Notes under the pieces: model-generated | Told to the model about the DNA's origin: nothing | The model's input: only the letters and a program-made list of their open reading frames with translations | The model's database searches: none | Made by a program: the position numbers and the translations under genes | Assembly (NCBI GenBank): GCA_016716265.1 | Contig: JADJWQ010000006.1 | Span: 3,375,501 to 3,439,500, forward strand | Source: Planctomycetota bacterium | Lineage (GTDB): Bacteria > Planctomycetota > UBA1135 > UBA2386 | DNA length: 64,000 nt | Reading direction: 5' to 3' | In this document: piece by piece, positions 9,158 to 16,814 of the stretch | Layout of the letters: each line of letters starts with the position of its first letter | Position numbering within the stretch: position 1 is the stretch's first letter

Positions 9158-11413
9158 TCAGCGCCCCAGCGCGTCGCGCACGCGCGCGAGCTGCCGGCGG
9201 ATCTCCTGATCGCGGCGCCACATCGACTCCATCGCGTCGATCTGTCGCTGCGTCATCTGCCACGACAGCGGGCCCTCGCGGTCCTCGCCCGGCTCGAGCT
9301 CGCGATCGGGATCGGGCTGCAGCTCGACGGTCTCGAGCCGCAGCGACTCACCGAACGCCTGCCGCCACGCGGTGACGAAGCGCTCCAGCTCGATCCGATT
9401 GCGCGTCGTCGCGGTGCCGTCGCGTACGCTGGTGACCCCGATCAACGGTCCCAGCACGTTGGCCACGAAGCCGGACGTCGGCTCGATCTGCACCGGCGGC
9501 CTGGGCGGGAACACGCGCACCGACACGATCAGGAGCCGGCGGATCGTGCGCTCCGCAGCCGGCCGTGCGAGCTCGTCCCGCAGCACCTCGCTGCACCAGT
9601 CGAGCGCCGACGCGACGCCGTAGTTGTCGAAGTAGCCACCGTCGACGAAGTGGTGGCGCGCGGTGCGCAGTGCGGAGTCGCCGAGGTCGGTCGTCGCCGC
9701 CGGCGTGACGAACGGGAACGTCGCCGACAGCCGCGCCGCGGTCCACATGTCGAGATCGGCGAAGGCGTCCGGCGCACCGGCGGGCAGCGCGGCCACGCGA
9801 CCCGGGTCGAGCTCGTCGAGGCAGTATTCCGACAGCGTCGGCGCGCGCGCCTCGTCCGCCGCGAAGCGCAGCGGCGAGATCATCACGCGGCGGCCGGTCT
9901 CCATTGCAGTCGTGTTGAAGATCGGCGCCGGCGCACGACCGGAGCGGATCGCGTCGACCAGCCCGCCGAGCGGCACCGCGGACTCGCCGCCGAGCCGCGA
10001 GCGGGCCAGCGCGCGGAAGCCCTCGTCGAGCAACGCGCCGCGGCCCTCGGGCCAGATCCAGGTGCTCTGGCCGAGGGTCACCGCCCGCACGAAGTCGGGG
10101 TAGGTCAGACCCCAGGTCACGTACGGCAACGACGGAGCGATCGATGCCGCGTGCACGAGCTCGCGGTCGGCGGCCGCCGCGACGTCGCGGTGCAGACAGC
10201 CGTGGATCCAGAACGCGGCGCCGACCGCCCCGCCGGACACGCCGCTGATCAGCCGGATCTCCGCGGGGTCGACCCCCCCCTCGGTGACCAGGCCGTCGAG
10301 GGCGCGCGTGGCCCAACCGGCCGCGAGGATGCCGCCGCCCGCCGCGCACACCACGACGACGTTGCCGCCGCCCGCCGCGGTCGCGACCTCGTGCGGTGTC
10401 GGGAGTGCATTGCGCGCACCGGGCCGCACCGTGATCGGGAAATGGTGCTCGAGCGAGCGCTCGAAGAACGAGCCGATCACGACCAGCGCGACGATCAGCA
10501 GCAACGGCGAGCGACCGCTCCGCGACAGGTGGTACTCGACGCCGCCGAACAGCCACAGCAGCGCCGTGAACAGGATCATCGCGAGCGCGGCGGTCGGCAG
10601 CGTCAGGAAGCCGTGGCCCGGATGGGTCGCGAGCCCGAGCAGACCCCACGCGACCGCGAATACCAGCGCACCGGTGACGGCCAGCAGGTGATCCGGCTCG
10701 ACCCGCTGCTCGCTGGCGTCGAGCAGCCAGCCGAACGGCCGCATGCCGAACAGCCGGCGCCGCGCGATCCAGCCGACCAGCGCCTCGAGCCTGCGCACCG
10801 GCACCGCCGCGACCCGGACGAGGCCGGTGCTCGCCAGCCGCCGCGCGACGACGGTCCGCTGGTCGTCGACCGCCGCGCGCACGACGCCGGCGACCCCCCA
10901 GGCGAACGCCCAGCTGATCGCGATCCCGGCACCGACGGCGAGCCAGGCGAGGCCACCCGCGGTCGACTTCCACGCACACACGACGAGCGCGGGCGCCGCC
11001 GTCAGGTGCACCAAGAGCGACTGCACCGGCGACACCGGGATGCGGAAGTGCCGCTCGACGAACCCGAGCAGATCGCCGGGGCACGCCGACTCATCCGCGG
11101 TCGCGGACTGCGGAGCGGGTGGTCGGATGGGTCGGCGGTCGGGGCCCTGCCGGGTCAGCCGCCGGTGGGCGCCCTCGACCTGCATGCCGACCGCGAACCA
11201 GATCGTCCAGCTCGCGGCCATGAATGCGAGGGCAGTCGACAGCACGCCGAACCAGCCGAGGTCGCAGAAGATCCCCTCGGTCGTCTGGAGGTGCGCCGGT
11301 CCGCCGGGCACCGCGCTGAGCGGTAGGAACACGACCGCGCCCGCGAACAGGAGCCACCACTTCGTCACGCTCAGCGTGTCGATCAGCTTCACGATCCACG
11401 GCGTCGGCGGCAT
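9158..11413 (-). CDS. membrane-anchored patatin-like phospholipase
   Basis: A 751-aa protein with about seven hydrophobic helices in its first 320 residues (near 19-35, 53-78, 130-147, 153-178, 244-262, 271-293, 303-315). A patatin domain follows: oxyanion-hole GGG at 359-361, the nucleophile elbow GVSGG with Ser393, and the catalytic DGG with Asp591. This predicts a Ser-Asp lipid acyl hydrolase held at the membrane. AAAGGAG lies 6 nt before the ATG, a strong ribosome-binding site. It follows the squalene-cyclase-fold gene by 84 bp on the same strand. The membrane domain is larger than in most bacterial patatins; substrate unknown. Confidence 0.82.
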   Translation of the reverse strand: MPPTPWIVKLIDTLSVTKWWLLFAGAVVFLPLSAVPGGPAHLQTTEGIFCDLGWFGVLSTALAFMAASWTIWFAVGMQVEGAHRRLTRQGPDRRPIRPPAPQSATADESACPGDLLGFVERHFRIPVSPVQSLLVHLTAAPALVVCAWKSTAGGLAWLAVGAGIAISWAFAWGVAGVVRAAVDDQRTVVARRLASTGLVRVAAVPVRRLEALVGWIARRRLFGMRPFGWLLDASEQRVEPDHLLAVTGALVFAVAWGLLGLATHPGHGFLTLPTAALAMILFTALLWLFGGVEYHLSRSGRSPLLLIVALVVIGSFFERSLEHHFPITVRPGARNALPTPHEVATAAGGGNVVVVCAAGGGILAAGWATRALDGLVTEGGVDPAEIRLISGVSGGAVGAAFWIHGCLHRDVAAAADRELVHAASIAPSLPYVTWGLTYPDFVRAVTLGQSTWIWPEGRGALLDEGFRALARSRLGGESAVPLGGLVDAIRSGRAPAPIFNTTAMETGRRVMISPLRFAADEARAPTLSEYCLDELDPGRVAALPAGAPDAFADLDMWTAARLSATFPFVTPAATTDLGDSALRTARHHFVDGGYFDNYGVASALDWCSEVLRDELARPAAERTIRRLLIVSVRVFPPRPPVQIEPTSGFVANVLGPLIGVTSVRDGTATTRNRIELERFVTAWRQAFGESLRLETVELQPDPDRELEPGEDREGPLSWQMTQRQIDAMESMWRRDQEIRRQLARVRDALGR

Positions 11414-11419
11414 CGGTCA

Positions 11420-11426
11420 CTCCTTT
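11420..11426 (-). promoter_or_regulatory. strong Shine-Dalgarno fixing the patatin start
   Basis: AAAGGAG on the minus strand with a 6-nt spacer to the ATG at 11413. It stands out because many genes in this window have no such site. Confidence 0.6.
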
Positions 11427-11497
11427 GGAGGGGTGACCGGATGCTCTCCGCTCCGCGCGGGTGCTGCAACCCGGGCGTGCGGTCGAGGTGCGCGACC

Positions 11498-12958
11498 TCA
11501 GCGCACGAGGCGCGTGAAGCGATAGTAGGTCTGCAGCGACAGCGTGTGCATCGCGGTCGTGAACACGCGTCCGCCGTAGTCACCCCAGACGTCGATCGGA
11601 TCCCAGGAGCCGGCCGCCGCACCTTCCGTGTGCTGATTGGGCAGCAGCGCGGAGCTCAGGCTACGCGCCCACTCCTGCCAATGGCGGCCGCCATACTGGT
11701 AGAGCGCGAGCGACCCGTAGAGCCAGGCCATGCTGTCGATCCTGCCGCCCTCGACGTCCCAGGCCGGGGGCTTCGCGATGATCAGGTCGGCCTGCTGGCG
11801 CATGACGGGGTTCGCGTCCGGCGACTGCCCGCACAGGAAGCGCATGTAGAGCGCGGCCGCCGTCATCGCCTCGTTCCGGTCGGACGGGTAACGCACCGCA
11901 TGATCGCCGGCGAAGCGCGACGACACCCCACCGCGCTCGCTGTAGCCGGTGCGCCCGGTGGCAGGGTCGGTCATCTGATCGATCCAGCTCATCGCGAGCG
12001 GCATCACCTGCTGATTGACATCGAGCCTGAACGACGCAGCGGCGGCGTAGGCCTGGATGCACCAGGAGGTGACCGAGGTGTCGTTGTCGCCGTCACGCGG
12101 CTGGTAGCGCCACATTGCGTACGGATTGCGGTGCCATTCGAGGTAGTTGATCCCCTTCTGGGCGGTCGACCGCAGCAGCCGGTAGTCGGACAGGCCGTAG
12201 GCCTCGACCATCGCGAGCGTCGCGATCGCGTGGTCGTAGATGAACTCGTTCGCTGCGTTGGACCCGAACAGGCCGGTCTTCTCGTCCTGCTGCTCGCGCA
12301 GCCACTGGACGCCCTTCTTGATCACCTCGCTGTAGGGACCCGAGCGCAGCGTGCTGCCGTCCGCGAGGAACGCGAGCAGCGCGAGGCCGGTGACCCCGAT
12401 GTCGTGGGTCGGGTTGCCGGGGCCGGTGCACGCCTCGCCGGCGGCATCGTGCTTCATGAAGCCGTCCGAGTCCCACTTGCCGTCGTCGTCCTGGTGCCTC
12501 GCCAGCCATTCGAGCGCATTGGACACGGCATCGGCCACCGGCGCGCCGCGGCGGCCGAGCCGCGCGCGCCCTTCGCCGCGGCTGCCGTAGCGACCACCTG
12601 CGCCACCGCGACCGGCATCCGGCTCGGCGGGCACCGCACGCTCGACCGACTCGGCCCCTTCGGTGACGTCGTCCAGGCGGGCCGGCCGCACCGGATCGGG
12701 CGCCGGCAGCCGCCGGACGCGCAGGACCTCGAGCGAGTCGACGTCGAGCTGGTAGACGACATCGCCGCGCAGCACGAACAGGTAGCGGCCGGTGACGAGC
12801 ATCTGCGCGTCATGGCCCGGCAGCGACAGGGTCGACACCGGCAGGGTCGGCACCGGCAGCGTCGGCAGCGGTGCGCGCGCCGGCGGTTGGGCCGCGAGCG
12901 ACAGACAGAGCCCGAAGCTCGCGGTGGTCACGAGGAGCAGCTTGCGGAGGGACGCCAT
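11498..12958 (-). CDS. secreted prenyltransferase/squalene-oxidase repeat protein
   Basis: A 486-aa protein with a signal peptide (MASLRKLLLVTTASFGLCLSLAAQ) and a short Pro-rich linker. The alpha-toroid repeats begin near residue 150: SNALEWLARHQDDDGKW, ALLAFLADGST, GVQWLREQQDEKTGLFG, AIATLAMVEAYG, AMSWIDQMTDPATGRTGY and TAAALYMRFLCG. The terpene cyclase DxDD motif is not visible, so enzymatic cyclisation is doubtful. Secreted relatives are common in Planctomycetota and lack a known role. Its first codons and upstream DNA are duplicated near 19.4 kb, where the gene itself is lost. A TACCGT box lies 11 nt before the ATG. Confidence 0.8.
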   Translation of the reverse strand: MASLRKLLLVTTASFGLCLSLAAQPPARAPLPTLPVPTLPVSTLSLPGHDAQMLVTGRYLFVLRGDVVYQLDVDSLEVLRVRRLPAPDPVRPARLDDVTEGAESVERAVPAEPDAGRGGAGGRYGSRGEGRARLGRRGAPVADAVSNALEWLARHQDDDGKWDSDGFMKHDAAGEACTGPGNPTHDIGVTGLALLAFLADGSTLRSGPYSEVIKKGVQWLREQQDEKTGLFGSNAANEFIYDHAIATLAMVEAYGLSDYRLLRSTAQKGINYLEWHRNPYAMWRYQPRDGDNDTSVTSWCIQAYAAAASFRLDVNQQVMPLAMSWIDQMTDPATGRTGYSERGGVSSRFAGDHAVRYPSDRNEAMTAAALYMRFLCGQSPDANPVMRQQADLIIAKPPAWDVEGGRIDSMAWLYGSLALYQYGGRHWQEWARSLSSALLPNQHTEGAAAGSWDPIDVWGDYGGRVFTTAMHTLSLQTYYRFTRLVR

Positions 12959-12969
12959 GGCGTCCGCCA

Positions 12970-12975
12970 ACGGTA
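12970..12975 (-). promoter_or_regulatory. TANNNT -10-like box of the squalene-cyclase-fold gene
   Basis: TACCGT on the minus strand, 11 nt before the ATG at 12958. There is no Shine-Dalgarno sequence in the gap. Confidence 0.35.
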
Positions 12976-12998
12976 GTCGCGCCGGGCGGTTCAGCCGA

Positions 12999-13056
12999 TT
13001 CGGGCCGGACCGGATCTCCCCGTGCATCGGCTCGGGCGGTCTTCCGGGGTGGGCGG
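12999..13056. repeat. 58-bp conserved intergenic element, copy A
   Basis: This stretch beginning TTCGGGCCGGACCGGATCTC matches 19517-19574 at 57 of 58 positions by hand alignment. It lies 41 bp upstream of the squalene-cyclase-fold gene (other strand) and just before a degraded ELWxxDGT relic. It is far better conserved than its flanks, suggesting a constrained regulatory or structural role, or recent gene conversion. Confidence 0.75.
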
Positions 13057-13099
13057 GGAATCCCCGCGTTCGGGCCGACCGACGGCGGAGAGCGCACGT

Positions 13100-13440
13100 A
13101 CCAGCCAGCTTGGAAGTGCGCGACGGAGCCCACCCCGCCCCGCCATCACCCCGCGCCTGCGCCGATCGTCGAGATCCACCGAAAGCGCGTGCGTCGTCGC
13201 GGCCGACGGGCACGACATCGACCTGTGGGACACCGGCCGGAACCTACCCCGACCCCGACCTGCCGCCCGACACGAGCCACTCGACGCCCGGCGATCCGAT
13301 CGCGGCGAGCGGGTGGCCATTCCCGCTCACCGGCCACCGGGTCCCCGGCCGTAGGCTGTTCGTGACTGTCGGCGCCGGCGTGCGACTCGGTGTCGACCCC
13401 GGACCGGGTCCGCGGCCGGCCATCCTCCAGAGCACTCTTA
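13100..13440 (+). pseudogene. degraded ELWxxDGT-repeat gene relic
   Basis: Fragments of this region align in order with the intact ELWxxDGT gene at 19638-22745, with a large internal deletion and frame breaks. Near 13160-13240 one frame reads VAADGHDIDLWDTG, matching VATDRYGIELWHTDG. The DNA near 13274-13320 shares GCCACTCGACGCCCGGCG with 21943 onward. Near 13350-13430 the sequence follows the copy around 22010-22110. No continuous frame survives and the start codon equivalent appears to be lost (GCTTGGAAG against GCGATGGAA). It is flanked upstream by the 58-bp element, as in the intact copy. Confidence 0.6.
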
Positions 13441-14063
13441 CCGCGCGGGCCGACACTCGGGAATTCCGCCCTGCGATTGCACTGGCGAACAACGCTGCTA
13501 CGCCGCCCCGCTGAGCCGGCAATCGACAGTGCGAGCGCAGCGCCTTGCGTCGTGGCGGGCGACGCGTACCGCGTGCCAACCCACTTCCTGGTGCTATCGA
13601 GCACGACCGCAACCCGAGAGCGACACGAGCGGAGCAACCGCGGCCGGCCGCCCAGGTTACCCGCGCGCTGCTTACCGCTTCGATCAACGCCGTGAGCATC
13701 GACAATCTACACGCTGAACGTGTGGGAGGCTTGATCCTCGAGGATCGGCGCGCCAGCCGGCACCGGGTCGCGGTGGACAGCTTGGAACCGGCGGCCCGCC
13801 CCTGCGAGCCTGCGGAGCGACCCCGTTGGCCCACCCGGAAGTGGCCGGCATACCCGTGCAATCCGGGGCAACGGAAGCCGCTCGCGCGGCCCGCTTGCCG
13901 GGCGAACGGTGCAGTCGCCTGGAACCCGCTCTCGCTCTGGATGCCCATCCACGTGGTTGCGCGACTCCGAGGACTCGGAAGCGCTCAATCGACACCGGGG
14001 AGCAGCACCGGTACCGCCGCGGCCGGCGCGCTCCATGGACGTGCGCACGGTCCCCGTCGGCGC
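13441..14063. other. long non-coding stretch upstream of the kinase
   Basis: About 620 bp with no convincing gene. Open frames exist on both strands but show no signal peptide, domain or family resemblance. It is probably decayed DNA beyond the repeat-protein relic plus the leader of the kinase gene. Confidence 0.5.
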
Positions 14064-14069
14064 TAAGCT
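14064..14069 (+). promoter_or_regulatory. TANNNT -10-like box of the kinase gene
   Basis: TAAGCT in the context CGCTAAGCT, 23 nt before the chosen kinase ATG. This would give a leader of roughly 15 nt. No clear -35 hexamer is visible. Confidence 0.35.
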
Positions 14070-14092
14070 GCGCACCCGAGGGAACGCGATCG

Positions 14093-16747
14093 ATGGCAGC
14101 ACCCGACCCCGAACGGTCGTCGGACGACGACCTGCCGAACGGACTCTGGGAGCGCATCATCGACGCGATCGACGGGTCCCCCGACCGACCCAGCCGTCAC
14201 CGGGCTCGCGATGCACTGTGCGCGAACTACCCCCGATGGGCCGATGCGATTCGTCGCGCATTCGAACGCTTCGACCCGTCGCGGCCAGGCCAGGACGCCG
14301 AGCCCGCCACCTCCGAGGCCCACCCCGCCTTCATCGGACCCTACCGCATCCTCGAGCGGCTCGGCGCGGGCGGAATGGGCGTCGTGTACCTCGCCGAACA
14401 ACGGGAGCCCATCCAGCGCCGCGTCGCGGTCAAGGTCATCAAGCGCGGCATGGACAGCGACGCGATCCTCGGCAGGTTCGAATCCGAGCGGCAGGCGCTC
14501 GCGTTGATGGAGCACGGCAACATCGCGCGGATCTACGACGCCGGATTGACCGACGGCGGTCAGCCGTACTTCGCCATGGAGTACGTCAAGGGCGTGCCGA
14601 TCACACGCTATTGCGATCAGTATCGGCTCTCCGTCGAGCAGCGGCTCGGGCTGTTCGTGCAGGTATGCGGCGCCGTGCAGCATGCCCACAACAAGGGCAT
14701 CGTGCATCGCGACCTCACGCCGAACAACATACTCGTGACGCTACAGGACGGCGCACCGACTCCCAAGATCATCGACTTCGGTCTCGCGCGCGCGACCGAC
14801 CACCGGCGCGGTCAGCACACGGTGTTCACGGAGCACGACGCGATCATCGGTACTCCCGAGTACATGTCGCCGGAGCAGGCCGGTCTCGATCGACTCGACA
14901 TCGACACACGTACCGACGTGTACACTCTCGGTGTCGTGCTGTACGAGCTGCTCGTCGGCGAGCTGCCGCTGACCGGGGCAGACATCCGCAGGGCCGGGAT
15001 CCTCGAGATGCAGCGCAGGATCCGCGAGGACCTGGTGCCGCGCCCGAGCTCACGGATCACCACGGGAACGCGGGAGGCGGTCGATACCGCATCGAGGCGA
15101 CGAACGCATGTATCGACATTGCGGCGGAAGCTGCGTGACGAACTCGATTGGTGTGTCCTCAAGGCTCTCGAGAAGGACCGGACGCTGCGGTACGAGACCG
15201 TCAGCGAGTTCGCCGCGGATCTGAGGCGCTATCTGGCAGGCGGCGCGGTTCACGCCGGACCGCCCAGCGCCTCGCGACGCGTGCGCCGCTTCCTGCGTCA
15301 GCATTGGCCACGGCTGCTCGTGGTATCGACCGCGTTCGCCGTCCTGATCGGTGCGTGGTACCTGGAGCGCGAGAAGCGCGTTCGCGCGTCGCAACTCCAA
15401 GTGCTCGCGGAAGCCGAAGCCCGGCGTCTGCGATCGCACGAGTTGATCGGCTCCGCGCGATCATCGATGCTCGAGGAGGTACCGGCGACGCTCGCCGCTC
15501 TCGAGTCGTGGGTGCAGGACGCGGCTCGTCTGGCAAATGCCCTCGAGCGGTCGTCTCGCGAACTCGCCTCGATGCGCGGCCGGCACGGGGACGCGATCGA
15601 AGGCGTGGATGTCGCGGCGGTACTCGATCACCTCGCGACCGACCTGGGCGCGTTGCGCGCGAGCGACCTGCAGAGCGACGTGCGCGCTCGAATCGACCGC
15701 ATTCGCTCGATCGAACGGCAGACGATCACCGAGGCCGTCGATTCGTGGACCCGGGCCGCCGAACGCGTCCGGAGCAATCCACGTTATGCCGGCCTGGAGC
15801 TGCGACCGACGTTCGGCCTGCTCCCGCTCGGGCCCGATCCGGACACTTCGCTGGAGGAGTTCGCACACCCGGCGTCCGGGGTGCCGCCGACACGCGACCC
15901 ATCCGGACCGCTGCGGGTGACGGAGGACGTCTCGCTGGTCTTCGTGCTGCTGCCGGCCGCCGAGACGCGGCTCGGTGCCGTTCGTCATTCCGACCGCCCC
16001 ACCGACGTCGACGACTCCGCGCTGGAGCACGAGGGCCCGGTCGCGGACCTGCACATCGACGCGTTGTTCGTGTCGAAGTTCGAGATGTCGCAGCACCAGT
16101 GGATCACGCTGACGCGGTCGGGGAATCCGAGCCGCTACTTCCCCGCCAAGCGGGGAACCCAGGGCATCACCTTCCTGGATCCGGTCGAGTTCGTGAGCTG
16201 GAAGTCCGCGCACGCGGTACTCGCCTGCCACGGGCTCGCGCTCCCCACGGAAGCCCAGTGGGAATACGGCTGTCGCGGCGGCACCCGAACGCCGTGGTGG
16301 ACCGGAGCCACCAGGGAGTCCCTGCAGGATGCCGAAGGCGGACTGGTCAACATCGCCGATCGTACCGCGATCCGTGCGGGATTCCCATTCGCTGCGGCCA
16401 GCGCATGGCCCGAGTATGCGGACCCCTACGTCGTCCACGGCCCGTCGGGTCTGCTCCCCGCGAATCCGTTCGGGCTGCACGATGTCCACGGCAACGTCTT
16501 CGAGTGGTGCCGGGATCCATGGGTGGAGGACGTCAGCTCGTTCCGGCAGGGGGACGGGCTTCGCCAGGGCAACACGGAGCCGGGCTCCCGACCGGTGCGG
16601 GGTGGGAGCTTCCACAAGGACTACCTCGACTGCCGTTCGTCCGCGCGGAAGAAGCTGCCGGAGGACTCGGCCTACGACGACGTGGGACTTCGACCGGTCT
16701 TGCTGATCGCCCCCGAGCCGAGCCGTCCGGAAGAGCGGTCGAGGTAG
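14093..16747 (+). CDS. transmembrane Ser/Thr kinase fused to FGE/SUMF1-like domain
   Basis: An 884-aa protein. The Hanks-type kinase domain spans about 84-380: glycine loop GAGGMG (92-97), ATP-binding Lys114 (VAVK), HRD 205-207, DFG 228-230 and GTPEYMSPEQA. The catalytic loop reads HRDLTPNN, so the usual Lys after HRDL is Thr. A transmembrane helix lies at about 406-424, followed by a helical linker. An FGE/sulfatase-modifying-factor fold covers about 620-880 (FVSKFEMSQHQW, LPTEAQWEYGCRGG, NPFGLHDVHGNVFEWC, RGGSF, GLRP). Of the two Cys expected after RGGSF, only the second is seen (YLDCRSSAR), so formylglycine formation is unlikely and the domain may be a sensor. A short frame-open upstream region was not included because the TAAGCT box precedes this ATG. 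Confidence 0.85.
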   Translation: MAAPDPERSSDDDLPNGLWERIIDAIDGSPDRPSRHRARDALCANYPRWADAIRRAFERFDPSRPGQDAEPATSEAHPAFIGPYRILERLGAGGMGVVYLAEQREPIQRRVAVKVIKRGMDSDAILGRFESERQALALMEHGNIARIYDAGLTDGGQPYFAMEYVKGVPITRYCDQYRLSVEQRLGLFVQVCGAVQHAHNKGIVHRDLTPNNILVTLQDGAPTPKIIDFGLARATDHRRGQHTVFTEHDAIIGTPEYMSPEQAGLDRLDIDTRTDVYTLGVVLYELLVGELPLTGADIRRAGILEMQRRIREDLVPRPSSRITTGTREAVDTASRRRTHVSTLRRKLRDELDWCVLKALEKDRTLRYETVSEFAADLRRYLAGGAVHAGPPSASRRVRRFLRQHWPRLLVVSTAFAVLIGAWYLEREKRVRASQLQVLAEAEARRLRSHELIGSARSSMLEEVPATLAALESWVQDAARLANALERSSRELASMRGRHGDAIEGVDVAAVLDHLATDLGALRASDLQSDVRARIDRIRSIERQTITEAVDSWTRAAERVRSNPRYAGLELRPTFGLLPLGPDPDTSLEEFAHPASGVPPTRDPSGPLRVTEDVSLVFVLLPAAETRLGAVRHSDRPTDVDDSALEHEGPVADLHIDALFVSKFEMSQHQWITLTRSGNPSRYFPAKRGTQGITFLDPVEFVSWKSAHAVLACHGLALPTEAQWEYGCRGGTRTPWWTGATRESLQDAEGGLVNIADRTAIRAGFPFAAASAWPEYADPYVVHGPSGLLPANPFGLHDVHGNVFEWCRDPWVEDVSSFRQGDGLRQGNTEPGSRPVRGGSFHKDYLDCRSSARKKLPEDSAYDDVGLRPVLLIAPEPSRPEERSR

Positions 16748-16814
16748 CGCATCTCGTTTGACGCCGTAGCGTCATCTCGCTCAGGAACATCCACCCCCAA
16801 ATCGGTCTCGTACG

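Noticed and set aside
13244..13948. 234-aa minus-strand frame in the 13-kb gap
   Set aside because: Part of it is the antisense of the ELWxxDGT relic; the rest has no export signal, ribosome-binding site or family features.
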